Of a stretch of 64,000 bases of DNA, positions 1-8,395 are shown piece by piece (the stretch's first letter is position 1; each line of letters begins with the position of its first letter). The notes under the pieces are model-generated. The model saw nothing but the letters and a program-made list of their open reading frames with translations. It was not told the origin of the DNA and made no database searches. The stretch spans positions 135,024 to 199,023 of the forward strand of contig JAVJSD010000104.1 of NCBI GenBank assembly GCA_040219575.1, given 5' to 3'. Source of the DNA: JAVJSD01 sp040219575 (GTDB lineage: Bacteria; Planctomycetota; Planctomycetia; Pirellulales; Pirellulaceae). The translations under genes were made by a program, and so were the position numbers.

Positions 1-700
1 CGCTGAGCGCCGCGGCGATCCGCTCCGACTGTCGATGCTTGCGGCGCGCGACGTCCAGCGGCCAGATGGTGCTGCTCGGTTGACGCTTGTTCATCGGGCT
101 TGTCTTGTTGGTGGAGCGGCCCACATGAGGAAAGTCCGCCCGCGGCGGCACGCATCCCAAAAACGGGCAAAGCCGCTCCCAAGCTTCCCCGGCGCAAATG
201 TCGAGCAGGAGCAGATCGTCGGGCCGATTCCGAAAATAGTGCTGCACATTGCGCAGATGCTGCTGGTAGACATGGGAGAACCGCACGCTGTGAAACTGGT
301 GGCAGCCAAACACCGAGGCTGCCAGAAACTGCGCGACTTCGCGTTCGTGCGGTTTGTTGGTGGGCGTGTCGTTGTCGAAGCGTTCTCGCTTTCGCCGCCA
401 GTGCTGCTCGGTCGACCGCAGCCAACTCGACATCTCGCGCACCGTCAGGATGAATTTGCTGCCGGGAAACGCCTTGTCGAGTTCCGCGTAGCAGTAGACC
501 ACGGGAAGATCGGTCGCGCCCTGATACTGCTCCATCACACTCAGGCGGAACTTGCCCTCGCGCAATTCCTGGTACGTGCGGCGGTCGTGCGGATAGTGGA
601 CCGTCCGCACGCCGAGATGATTGAGCGCTCGGGTCAGGCTTTTCGTGCCAGTGCGGCACAAGCCGATCCCAAACACTTTTGCATCGCTAGGAAGCGGCAT
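1..700 (-). CDS. Sulfotransferase family protein (partial, runs off the left edge)
   Basis: The minus frame is open from an ATG at 700 to the window edge, giving at least 233 residues with no stop. The N-terminus reads MPLPSDAKVFGIGLCRTGTK; the glycine-rich G-x-G-L-C-R-T-G-T-K-S loop is the PAPS 5'-phosphosulfate-binding signature of cytosolic-type sulfotransferases, and a later segment FPGSKFILTVREMSSWLRS fits the 3'-phosphate-binding region. It should transfer sulfate from PAPS to a hydroxyl or amine of a glycan or small molecule; the acceptor cannot be told. It starts 20 bp after the stop of the methyltransferase/glycosyltransferase gene upstream, so it is probably the last visible gene of the glycan operon. 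The C-terminus lies outside the window. Confidence 0.85.
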   Translation of the reverse strand, partial: MPLPSDAKVFGIGLCRTGTKSLTRALNHLGVRTVHYPHDRRTYQELREGKFRLSVMEQYQGATDLPVVYCYAELDKAFPGSKFILTVREMSSWLRSTEQHWRRKRERFDNDTPTNKPHEREVAQFLAASVFGCHQFHSVRFSHVYQQHLRNVQHYFRNRPDDLLLLDICAGEAWERLCPFLGCVPPRADFPHVGRSTNKTSPMNKRQPSSTIWPLDVARRKHRQSERIAAALS

Positions 701-720
701 GGGCGTTGTCCCTCCGGCTG

Positions 721-2094
721 CTACGACGTCTTGCTGCTCGCCAAGGCCGCATTCCGTTTCGCTCGCCCCTTTTCCGACAGCTCGTTGCTCAATCGTGGAT
801 ACCAGCGTCGCAGCACGCGCTCCAGTCGCGGCGCGACGGAGCGTTCGCCCAGACCGTTGCGGTCGAGCGCGTGCGTCTCCCAGGCGATGCGGTTGGTGGG
901 ATGAAAGTGGCACACGCGCACCGGCCGCCGGCTGCGATCGAGCCGTACCTGGAATCCGGAACAACCGAGGTTGTAGGTGGAATTCAGAATCGTCACGCGA
1001 CGGGCGAAGTTTCGCTGCTTGAACACGCGGTCCAGGGTCGGCTCCTCGCGGTCGGCCGCGTCGCGATCCAGCCGACCGATGATTTCGTCCAGAATATCCA
1101 CCGCCCGCGGCCGCCAGAAGACGCTTCCGCCGTTGAACTTCGGCTGGCTGTAGTGGCACGCGCCCACGTCGGCGAACTCCGGCGCGTCGAACCACATGTT
1201 TTGCCAGCAATCGAGGTCGTGGGCCCAAACCGCGCCCTCGACCAACCGCTCGCGCAGGCACCACCGCACGGCGTACAACTTGCTGCCCCGCGGGCAGTGC
1301 TCGTTGAGCGCCGTCGTATGAGCCCGCACGCCTTCGTATTCGAAGGCGAAATTCGTCACCAGCACGATGTCGTCCAAACGCCAGCCGACCTCCAGGCTGT
1401 TCTCGATCTGGGCGCGCAACAGGTTTTCCAAATCTTCCCGGCGATACTTCGAATCGGGCAGCCAGTTCGCCGTCATCAGGTTCTTCATGTCTCGCCGGCG
1501 ATTGACGGCGCCGCTGTCGGGAGTGCGGCGAAGAACCAAGATGATCTGGTCGTCTCGATATTCGTGATGCACAACGGCGAACCCCGGCAACGCGCCGCTC
1601 AGCGACGACACGTCGCCGTCGGGCTGTTGAACGTCGAACGTGCGGCACTCCCAGCGTGACGGGCGAGGCTCTCTTCTGCATGGCAGCACGGCGACCAGCA
1701 CCTGCCGGCAATGCGGAAGACTGCGCCGCTGGAATCCCTCCAGGTCCCAACAGTGCCCCAGTGAATGCAGCATCACGAAAACGTCGAATTGCCGCTCGCG
1801 GAAGCGGTCGTCGCCGTCGAGGTTCGACATGTCGCACTGGGCGACTCCGTCATCCCCCGCCAGATCGATCCCTTCGGCGTCGTAGCCCGCCTGCCGGAAG
1901 TCGTCCACCTCGCTGACGTCGCGAGCGCCCAGGCAGAGCAGGCTGCGAGCCTGCGGCGCAAATCGCCGCAACAACCGCACAACCGAGTCCCGCTTCGCTG
2001 CGGCGCGGCGCGTCAACCCACGGCTTTGCCGGGCTCGGCGCTGTTGGTAATCGAGATATTCGTCGTAGCAGCCGTAGGGCCAAATGGATGACAT
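721..2094 (-). CDS. Methyltransferase-like / glycosyltransferase-like fusion protein
   Basis: This 457-residue protein has two parts. Residues about 35-190 resemble a class I SAM methyltransferase: a glycine-containing strand (LLCLGARD), an acidic loop (GIDLAGDD) and a later strand DVFVMLHSLGHC. Residues about 200-457 look like a separate glycosyltransferase-type domain, beginning RRDMKNLMTANWLPDSKYRR, with a possible metal-binding AHDLDCW and several His/Trp-rich segments. The second part starts like an independent protein, so this may be a gene fusion. It lies 9 bp downstream of the GT2-like gene and 20 bp upstream of the sulfotransferase. The role in glycan assembly is inferred from neighbours; neither activity is certain. 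Confidence 0.6.
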   Translation of the reverse strand: MSSIWPYGCYDEYLDYQQRRARQSRGLTRRAAAKRDSVVRLLRRFAPQARSLLCLGARDVSEVDDFRQAGYDAEGIDLAGDDGVAQCDMSNLDGDDRFRERQFDVFVMLHSLGHCWDLEGFQRRSLPHCRQVLVAVLPCRREPRPSRWECRTFDVQQPDGDVSSLSGALPGFAVVHHEYRDDQIILVLRRTPDSGAVNRRRDMKNLMTANWLPDSKYRREDLENLLRAQIENSLEVGWRLDDIVLVTNFAFEYEGVRAHTTALNEHCPRGSKLYAVRWCLRERLVEGAVWAHDLDCWQNMWFDAPEFADVGACHYSQPKFNGGSVFWRPRAVDILDEIIGRLDRDAADREEPTLDRVFKQRNFARRVTILNSTYNLGCSGFQVRLDRSRRPVRVCHFHPTNRIAWETHALDRNGLGERSVAPRLERVLRRWYPRLSNELSEKGRAKRNAALASSKTS

Positions 2095-2103
2095 CGCGCC
2101 CCT

Positions 2104-2916
2104 TCAGACCTCGATCTCTTGCGTGAAGTTCTTGATCAAGCGGGCCTTTCCCCAGTGCTTGCCGACGTTGGCCTGATAGCGCCCCGCCGCCAGATTCTGC
2201 TCCGACAACGCCTTGTTGCGGGTCTCGGTCGCCTTCCAACTCGGGTGCTGCATGTTTTCGTTCTTCTTCGCGCCGCCGGTCTTGAACCGCCACATGTGGT
2301 CGCGGCTGAACCGCACCATGGTAAAGCCCAGCGCCCAGGCACGGTTCCGCAGATCGTGGTCGTCGTGGCCGTAGCCGACAAGTTGTTCGTCGTAGCCGCC
2401 CAGCAGGTGAATGAACTCCCACTTGAAGAAGCCCAAGCGTCCCCGCATCAACTGCCGTCCCTTGGCGAAGAACGCCCGCTCGGGACACTGGTTCGCCAGC
2501 AGGTTCAACGTCTCGGCGAACGAGGCCTTGGGCCGCTGCTGTTGCGGCAGATCGACGTTGAGGGTCAGGTTGTCGGCGTCCACGTTGCAGACGATCTCGC
2601 CGCTGGCGACCTTGAAGGCGAGGTTGCGGGAGTGCGTCATGCTGTAGAACTGCGGCTCGTCGGTGCGGTAATAGCTCACCAGGCCGCTCTCGATGTGCTG
2701 GCGCATCTCCGAACGCATCCAGTCCTCCAACCCATCGCTGCTGTTGTAGTCCAGGACGACAAACTCGACATTGCCGTAATCCCGATTGAGTTCGATGTTG
2801 GTCGGCAAGGTGCGCGACAAGTCGGCCAGGCGTCCCATGCAGGTGGTGCACAGCGAGACGCGGTGCTTTCGCGAAGCCGGCCGCGCCGATTCTCCGCTGT
2901 ACACTCTCCGCTTCAT
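2104..2916 (-). CDS. Family 2-like glycosyltransferase
   Basis: A 270-residue GT-A-fold protein. Near the N-terminus HRVSLCTTCMGRLADLSRTL matches the opening strand of GT2 enzymes, followed by VEFVVLDYNSSDGLEDWM (nucleotide-sugar region) and IVCNVDADNLTL, whose D-A-D is the expected DXD metal/nucleotide-sugar motif. The C-terminal half (LLGGYDEQLVGYGHDDHDL) resembles the galactosyltransferase C-terminal region with a GxGxED-like catalytic acid. Its ATG overlaps the stop of the upstream epimerase by four bases (2913-2916, ATGA), which suggests translational coupling. Donor and acceptor are unknown. Confidence 0.8.
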   Translation of the reverse strand: MKRRVYSGESARPASRKHRVSLCTTCMGRLADLSRTLPTNIELNRDYGNVEFVVLDYNSSDGLEDWMRSEMRQHIESGLVSYYRTDEPQFYSMTHSRNLAFKVASGEIVCNVDADNLTLNVDLPQQQRPKASFAETLNLLANQCPERAFFAKGRQLMRGRLGFFKWEFIHLLGGYDEQLVGYGHDDHDLRNRAWALGFTMVRFSRDHMWRFKTGGAKKNENMQHPSWKATETRNKALSEQNLAAGRYQANVGKHWGKARLIKNFTQEIEV

Positions 2917-3857
2917 GTAACCGTCCCCGCCGCCAGACTGCCGACGGCGCCGCGATGCTGCGGGTCGAGCGAACGCCTCCAGTCCCGCACGTAGTCCGGC
3001 AACTGAATCTCGGCCCGCCAGCCGATCGCCCGCTCCGTCTCGTCGGCCGAAGCCAGCGTGACCTCCGCCTCGCCCGGCGGCCGGTCGAGGAACACGATCC
3101 GCTCGCTGGGAACGAACATCCTCGCCACCTCCAGCAGGGAGTAATTCCTGCCGGTACCCAGCGCGATCGGTCCGCGGCCGTCCGACTCCGCCACGGCGAT
3201 CAGCCCGCGGCAGAGATCCGAAACATGCGTGAAGTCGCGTCGCTGGCCGCCGTCGCCCGTCACCGTCAACGGTTCGCCGTCGCGGTATTGGCGGCGGAAG
3301 ACGGCCAGCGCCTGCGCCCCCGGCCCGGCCTCAATCTGTCGTGGGCCGTACACGTTATAGAACCTCGTCACGGCGGTTCGCACCCCGTACAGCCGGCGGT
3401 AGTGGTCGCAAATCTGCTCCCCCAACGACTTGCTCAGCGCGTACGGACTGCTCGCCGCATCGCCGTCGCAGGTGGAGCTTCCCGCGAACACCAGCTTCGC
3501 CCCCGCACGTCGGGCGTAATCCGCCATCGCCAGCGTGGAGGACGCGTTGTTGCGGATCCACCGGGCCGGCTCTCGAAAACTCGGCTGAATCCGGGCCAGC
3601 GCCGCCAGATGAAAGACTTCCTCGGCGCGCTCGGGCAATCGCTCGCTCAACTCTCCTCCGCTGCAGTCCGCGGCCAGATCCATCCGATCCAGAATGCGGC
3701 AGGCGTCGGCGTCGTAGTTGCGGCCGTCGCGCACGCCGGCCCACTGCTCCAGCGGCTTGCAATCGACGGCGATCACCTCCCTGCCGGAGGCGAGCAGCGT
3801 ATCGAGCAGGTGGCTGCCGACAAACCCGCCGGCGCCGGTCACGATGGACAACGTCAT
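2913..3857 (-). CDS. NAD-dependent epimerase/dehydratase (extended SDR)
   Basis: The start is placed at the ATG at 3857 (MTLSIVTGAGGFVGSHLLDT), because the Rossmann fold begins there; an upstream ATG at 3944 would add an unrelated arginine-rich leader. The protein is about 314 residues. It shows the GAGGFVG nucleotide-binding loop, a cofactor-selecting Asp after strand 2 (VIAVDCK), and the catalytic pair Y-A-L-S-K in SPYALSKSLGEQ. It should interconvert or dehydrate an NDP-sugar, supplying the neighbouring glycosyltransferases. Its stop overlaps the next start by 4 bp, and it lies 49 bp after the GT9-type gene. Confidence 0.87.
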   Translation of the reverse strand: MTLSIVTGAGGFVGSHLLDTLLASGREVIAVDCKPLEQWAGVRDGRNYDADACRILDRMDLAADCSGGELSERLPERAEEVFHLAALARIQPSFREPARWIRNNASSTLAMADYARRAGAKLVFAGSSTCDGDAASSPYALSKSLGEQICDHYRRLYGVRTAVTRFYNVYGPRQIEAGPGAQALAVFRRQYRDGEPLTVTGDGGQRRDFTHVSDLCRGLIAVAESDGRGPIALGTGRNYSLLEVARMFVPSERIVFLDRPPGEAEVTLASADETERAIGWRAEIQLPDYVRDWRRSLDPQHRGAVGSLAAGTVT

Positions 3858-3906
3858 GTTGGCGCCCCCACGGCGAAGTTGAGTGTGTTTTGAATCGCGA
3901 ACGCCG

Positions 3907-4905
3907 TCAACCGACGGCCCGGGCCGAATCTGCCGCGTCCGCATTGTACTGCAGCGCGCCGCCCTCGTAATACATCTCGATCCGCCGGATCACGTCGTCC
4001 GCGGTGATCATGTCCATGCACTGCGGGATCCGCAGGTCGGTGCGAATGTCGACCGGCTTGAGGCACAGGTCGTGTTCGTCCTTCTCGTCGCCGTCGCCCA
4101 CCAACTGGCAGCGCGACTTCCAACAGCCGCCGTTGTCGCAGCACATCAACGCGCCGTTGGTGCTGATGAACTGGTGGTGCGGATACGCTTCCCACTGCGG
4201 CGGTTCACGGCCACCGGCGATCACCACGCAGGCCCGGTTGCGCGGCCGGTCGGGCCTGGTTTCGACGGCGGCGGCCAGGTGCATGGCGAACGTCACCGGG
4301 CAGACGACGCCGTCGGCGTGGTGCATCAGCCGCACGAATTGCCGCAGGTCGGTCTTGCCCACGAAGTTGATCACGTTCTTCAGCGGCGGATGCCAGTGGC
4401 CCGGTTCGCCGCACTGCACGAATTGGATGCGGCCGAGGAAGCGATCCACCACCTGCTGGTAGCTGCGGGGATTCCACCACTTGGCCGTAAAGTCGTGCTT
4501 GCCGCCGGCGATGATGATCCAGAACCTGCCGCGGAAGTCGAGCTCCTCGACCTGCGACATCCACGATTTTTCCAGATCGGATAGGTGGATGTCGCCATGA
4601 AACTTGGTGACTGGAATCCGGCAGCCGAGCCGCTCTTCGAGGAACTGCGTGTAGGCGTGGATGAAGTGAAACGGCCGCGTATTGCTTTGGTGGATCAGCG
4701 GATACTGCATGTCGATGGTCTCGACGCCCCGGCGCCGTTCGCTCAGACGCGTCAGGTGCGGGTTGTTCTCCCATAGCTCCGCGGCGCTGGTCCGAACATC
4801 GACCTGGTACTTCCGCCCGTGGGCCAGGCACAGATCGCGCACCGCGGCCGTCATCATCACGATGTCGCCGGGGCTCTGAAACGACTTGAGGATCAGCTTC
4901 TTCAT
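3907..4905 (-). CDS. Glycosyltransferase family 9 (heptosyltransferase-like)
   Basis: A 332-residue protein that opens MKKLILKSFQSPGDIVMMTA, the typical N-terminal strand and glycine loop of ADP-heptose:LPS heptosyltransferases (GT9, GT-B fold). A central WIIIAGGKHDFTAKWW and a C-terminal FVGKTDLRQFVRLMHHADGVV-type segment fit the nucleotide-binding domain, followed by a region rich in Cys/His (MCCDNGGCWKSRC) that is less usual. It probably adds a sugar to a lipid- or protein-linked acceptor at the cytoplasmic membrane. It sits 57 bp downstream of the sulfatase and 49 bp upstream of the epimerase, in line with one operon. Donor not determined. Confidence 0.78.
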   Translation of the reverse strand: MKKLILKSFQSPGDIVMMTAAVRDLCLAHGRKYQVDVRTSAAELWENNPHLTRLSERRRGVETIDMQYPLIHQSNTRPFHFIHAYTQFLEERLGCRIPVTKFHGDIHLSDLEKSWMSQVEELDFRGRFWIIIAGGKHDFTAKWWNPRSYQQVVDRFLGRIQFVQCGEPGHWHPPLKNVINFVGKTDLRQFVRLMHHADGVVCPVTFAMHLAAAVETRPDRPRNRACVVIAGGREPPQWEAYPHHQFISTNGALMCCDNGGCWKSRCQLVGDGDEKDEHDLCLKPVDIRTDLRIPQCMDMITADDVIRRIEMYYEGGALQYNADAADSARAVG

Positions 4906-4962
4906 GCAGCGTATTCGTCGTTGGCCGCTTGAAACCCGCCCAAGACCTCCCGCGCCGAAGAC

Positions 4963-6357
4963 CTACTGTCCGCCGCGCCACAGCGGGCGTTTGTGGGCTT
5001 GCAGGTCCTTATCGTATTGCTGGGCGAAGGTGTGCAACTTCTGGACGACGTCCGCGTGCTTGTCGGCGATGTCGGTCGATTCGCCGATGTCGGCGTCGAG
5101 GTCGTAGAGTTCGAGATTGGCCTCGCCATTCTTTCCGGGCGGGTTGATGCGCAGCTTCCACTTGCCCATCCGCAGCGCCTCGACGCGGTTGTTCTTGTAA
5201 TAGAACAGGCCGTGCTCGTCGTGGGGCGAAGCGGTGTTTTGCGGGTCGCTCAGCAGGGCGGAGATGTCGTGGCCGTCGATGTCGTGCTCGGGAAGCTTCG
5301 CGCCGGTGAGGGCGGCCAGCGTGGGGAGCAGGTCGACCGTGCCGGCCACCTTGTCGGTGACCGCGCCCGCGGGGATCCGGCCCGGCCAGCGGAACAGGCC
5401 CGGCACGCGCATGCCGCCTTCGAACGTGGTCCCCTTGCCGTTTCGCAGCGGACCGGCCGAGCCGCCGTGGTGCTTCTTGCTCAGCCAGGGGCCGTTGTCG
5501 GAAGTAAACACCACCAGCGTGTTGTCGGCCGTGCCGGTCTCTTCCAATGCCGCGAGGACCTGCCCGACCGACCAGTCGACATGCTCCATCGTGATTCGAT
5601 AGGCCTGCTGCGGATCCTCCACCCACACGTCGTCGGTCACGAACAGCGGCACGTGGACCATCGTCTGCGGCATGTACAACAGGAACGGCCGATCCTTGTT
5701 CGCCTGGATGAACTTCACCGCCTCCTCGGTGTACCGCTTGGTGAGCGTGATCTGGTTGACGGGCGTCTCGATGCTCTCCTCGTCGCGCACCAGATCGTTG
5801 TTGTAGATGTCGTACTTCTTCATTTTCCAGATCTTATCGAGATCGTCCGGGCCGTTGCCCCAGCCCTTCATGCGGGCCATGTCGTTGGAGTAGGGCAGGC
5901 CGAAGTAGTGATCGAAGCCCTGCGCGGCGGGCAGCGTTTGCGGCTTGTCGCCGACGTGCCACTTGCCGATGCACATGGTGGCGTAGCCCTTGGTCTTCAG
6001 CAGGTCGGCGATGGTCACCTCGTTGGGATGCAGGCCGACGTTGGAGCGCGGCCCGAGCACGCCCGGCATGCTGAGGCGCGGCTGGTAGCAGCCCGTCAGC
6101 AGCGAGGCCCGCGAGGCGGAGCAGACGCAGTAGGCGGAGTAGAAGCTGGTGAACTTCAGGCCATCGGCGGCGAGACTGTCGATGTGGGGCGTCTTAATGT
6201 CGGGCGAGCCGTAGCAGCCGAGATCCTGGTAGCCGTGGTCGTCCATGAAGATGATCACGACGTTGGGCGGGTCGGCGGCCCGCAAGCTGGTGGTCAGCGC
6301 GAGGGACACGCCGATCAGGCATAAGAGCAGCGTCTTTCGCGGCGAGAAATGGAGCAT
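4963..6357 (-). CDS. Secreted arylsulfatase (type I sulfatase)
   Basis: A 464-residue sulfatase with an N-terminal signal peptide (hydrophobic TLLLCLIGVSLALTTSLRA, then AADPPNVVIIFMDDHG). The metal-binding DD near residue 40 and the activation motif C-S-A-S-R at residues 79-83, followed by ASLLTG, identify a Cys-type enzyme matured to formylglycine. Further landmarks are GKWHVG (about residue 127) and TSDNG (about residue 289). It hydrolyses sulfate esters outside the cytoplasm. Planctomycetes carry many such genes for degrading sulfated polysaccharides; here it heads a run with a sulfotransferase and glycosyltransferases, so a role in processing a self-made or ingested sulfated glycan is possible. 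The second codon-triplet of the motif is Ala rather than Pro, which is allowed. Confidence 0.95.
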   Translation of the reverse strand: MLHFSPRKTLLLCLIGVSLALTTSLRAADPPNVVIIFMDDHGYQDLGCYGSPDIKTPHIDSLAADGLKFTSFYSAYCVCSASRASLLTGCYQPRLSMPGVLGPRSNVGLHPNEVTIADLLKTKGYATMCIGKWHVGDKPQTLPAAQGFDHYFGLPYSNDMARMKGWGNGPDDLDKIWKMKKYDIYNNDLVRDEESIETPVNQITLTKRYTEEAVKFIQANKDRPFLLYMPQTMVHVPLFVTDDVWVEDPQQAYRITMEHVDWSVGQVLAALEETGTADNTLVVFTSDNGPWLSKKHHGGSAGPLRNGKGTTFEGGMRVPGLFRWPGRIPAGAVTDKVAGTVDLLPTLAALTGAKLPEHDIDGHDISALLSDPQNTASPHDEHGLFYYKNNRVEALRMGKWKLRINPPGKNGEANLELYDLDADIGESTDIADKHADVVQKLHTFAQQYDKDLQAHKRPLWRGGQ

Positions 6358-6709
6358 GGTGGGTTGGCCTCTGCGAAGGTGATTCGATATGGTTGGCTGA
6401 ATTGTGGAAGTCAGGGGACCCGTTTGAAACCGGTAGCGGAACTCACCAGAGTTCCGAGAATCGGCCGGATGTTCGGAAGTCTGGCGACTTCCGCTACAGC
6501 AGGTCGTGCCATCTCGATGTTTTCTATCGGAGCCCGTCAGCGTCCGATTCTAACAACCGCCGGCGGCGGCTTCCGCCGATGCGCCGCGAATCGCTAGATT
6601 TCCGGGCGGAAAAATCGCCCAGCAACCATGATGAGTGACGAGGGTTTTGGCCAAGTCGGCCATTCTACAAGAGGAGTCGCTACGATACACGTGTTGAAAC
6701 GAGGCGAGC
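6358..6709. other. Intergenic region between divergent genes
   Basis: The region separates the minus-strand sulfatase operon from the plus-strand DUF2817 gene and so should hold both promoters, though no clear -35/-10 pair is recognisable. The only structured element is the inverted repeat at 6433-6497, annotated separately. No ORF in it looks protein-like. Confidence 0.6.
6433..6497. repeat. Interspersed hairpin element (GTAGCGGAA family), copy 1
   Basis: The element is bounded by GTAGCGGAA and its inverse TTCCGCTAC, with an inner hairpin GAACTC-N4-GAGTTC followed by CGAGAATC. A copy of the same architecture is at 22404-22470, also between genes. It looks like a short palindromic intergenic repeat rather than a gene-specific terminator. 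Confidence 0.75.
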
Positions 6710-7819
6710 ATGCCGACGCGCACCGATCCCTTCGCTGCTGATTACTTCCAGGCCCGCGAGCGATTTCGCCAGGCGGCCGAGGCGCACAACGCACGGCTCG
6801 AGACGCATGCGATCGCGGCTCGCGGGCCAAATGACGAAGAGCTGACGCTCGACGCCGCCCTATTCGGCAGTGATTCGCCTCGACAAACCGTCGTTGTTTC
6901 AAGCGGTGTGCATGGCGTTGAGGGCTTCTTTGGTTCGGCGGTGCAAGTGGCGGCGCTCCAGCGGCTGGAATCGCTCGCGGACCTGTCCCGCGACACGCGG
7001 CTGGTGCTGCTGCACGCGGTGAATCCCTACGGCTTCGCCTTTCGCCGCCGCTGGAATGAGGACAACGTCGATGTGAATCGCAACCTACTCCGCGAGGGCG
7101 AGGTGTTCGCCGGCAGCCCGCCGCTGTACGGCGCGCTCGATCCGCTGCTCAACCCCAAGTCGCCGCCCGGCAGGTTCGACGGCTTTTTGCCGAAGGCGGG
7201 GCTGGCGCTGGCGCGGTATGGTTGGCGGGGTCTCGCGGAGACGCTGCCGGTGGGACAGTACGCGTTTCCTCAAGGTCTGTTCTACGGCGGGGCCGAGCCG
7301 AGCGAGTCGAATCGCATTCTGTCGCGGCGTTTCGAATCGTGGTTGGGCGGGGCGAAGGATGTCGTGCACATCGACTTTCACACCGGCCTGGGAAAGCACG
7401 GCGACTACGAACTCTATCTGCCGCACACCGCCGGTTCCGCCGAGGCGCAGTGGTTCGAGAAGCACTTCGACGCGGCGCGCGTGGCGGCCGTGCCTGTCGG
7501 AAAAGAAGGCGAGGAGCCGGCGGGCTATCCGACCCGCGGCAGTTTCGACCAGTGGTGCGTGGCCCGCTTCTCTGATCGCAATTACAAATTCGCCTGCGCC
7601 GAGTTCGGCACCTACCCCACGATCGCGGTGGTCGCCGCGCTGCGCGCCGAGAACCGAGCCCACCACTGGGGCGCCGCCGACGCCGACTACGAGTGGACCA
7701 AGCAGCGGCTCGTCGAAGTCTTTTCGCCTCGGAGCACCGCGTGGCGAGAGAAGGTCGTCAATAAAGGATTGGAGATCGTCGAGCAGGCATTGGTGTCGCA
7801 TGCCGACTGCGTCTCGTAG
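6710..7819 (+). CDS. DUF2817 family protein (M14 metallocarboxypeptidase-like)
   Basis: A 369-residue protein with the DUF2817 layout. GVHGVEGFFGS at residues 67-77 contains an H-x-x-E zinc motif (H68, E71), and HIDFHTGLG near residue 222 supplies the third ligand region, the pattern of the M14/succinylglutamate desuccinylase superfamily. RRRWNEDNVDVNRN around residue 117 is another family hallmark (substrate-carboxylate-binding Asn/Arg). No signal peptide is seen, so a cytoplasmic peptidase or deacylase is likely; the substrate is unknown. It stands alone, convergent with the phosphatase gene 13 bp downstream. Confidence 0.88.
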   Translation: MPTRTDPFAADYFQARERFRQAAEAHNARLETHAIAARGPNDEELTLDAALFGSDSPRQTVVVSSGVHGVEGFFGSAVQVAALQRLESLADLSRDTRLVLLHAVNPYGFAFRRRWNEDNVDVNRNLLREGEVFAGSPPLYGALDPLLNPKSPPGRFDGFLPKAGLALARYGWRGLAETLPVGQYAFPQGLFYGGAEPSESNRILSRRFESWLGGAKDVVHIDFHTGLGKHGDYELYLPHTAGSAEAQWFEKHFDAARVAAVPVGKEGEEPAGYPTRGSFDQWCVARFSDRNYKFACAEFGTYPTIAVVAALRAENRAHHWGAADADYEWTKQRLVEVFSPRSTAWREKVVNKGLEIVEQALVSHADCVS

Positions 7820-7832
7820 CGCCGCCGCGGTT

Positions 7833-8264
7833 TCAGCGACCTGCTCGTACGCGGGGAAGCACCGCGGCCACATCATTCCAAAGCGGGCCTTTTACCTCCA
7901 ATGCCCCCACCTGGGCGATGCCTAGCAGCACCTCCTCGGCCGGTTGATCGAGGTGCGAGGAGAGGGCGAAAGCGGCGATCGTCGGCGATCGCGACATGCC
8001 GGCGCTGCAGGCGACAAGCGTCCGCGTTCCGGCAGCGAGCAGATCGACGGTGCATTGCACGGCGTGCAACAGAATCGCGGCGCGGTTCCCGCCGCCGTCG
8101 TTGAGAGGAAAGCGGCAGTAAATCAGCTGCCGAGGGAGCGTCGCCGGCGGCTCCTCGAACGCCACATCGACGACCGCCTCGATTTCCGCGTCAAACAACG
8201 CCCGCGAGTCCCGCGCATCCAGCGCATTGCCGATCCATAGCAAGTGCGGATGAATCTCTCGCAT
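7833..8264 (-). CDS. Dual-specificity protein phosphatase-like protein
   Basis: The start at 8264 (MREIHPHLLWIGNALDARDS) fits the family, whose domain opens with 'I-x-x-x-L-W-I-G'; an upstream ATG at 8327 would add a low-complexity leader. The product is 143 residues. The active site C-S-A-G-M-S-R at residues 86-92 is the Cx5R phosphate-binding loop, with a general-acid Asp candidate at D55 (FPLNDGG). It should hydrolyse phosphotyrosine/serine or another phosphoester through a cysteinyl-phosphate intermediate. The target is unknown. It is convergent with the DUF2817 gene. Confidence 0.82.
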   Translation of the reverse strand: MREIHPHLLWIGNALDARDSRALFDAEIEAVVDVAFEEPPATLPRQLIYCRFPLNDGGGNRAAILLHAVQCTVDLLAAGTRTLVACSAGMSRSPTIAAFALSSHLDQPAEEVLLGIAQVGALEVKGPLWNDVAAVLPRVRAGR

Positions 8265-8395
8265 GGGAAGCTGCGTTTGGTGAATTGGAGAGAGGGGCAA
8301 AGCGAAAGCCGGCGGGCGATGACGCACCCAGCCGGCCTTCCACTTTTACCTTTTGCCGTTTCACTTTTACCTTGGGCCGCCCTTGAGCCCCAGGC

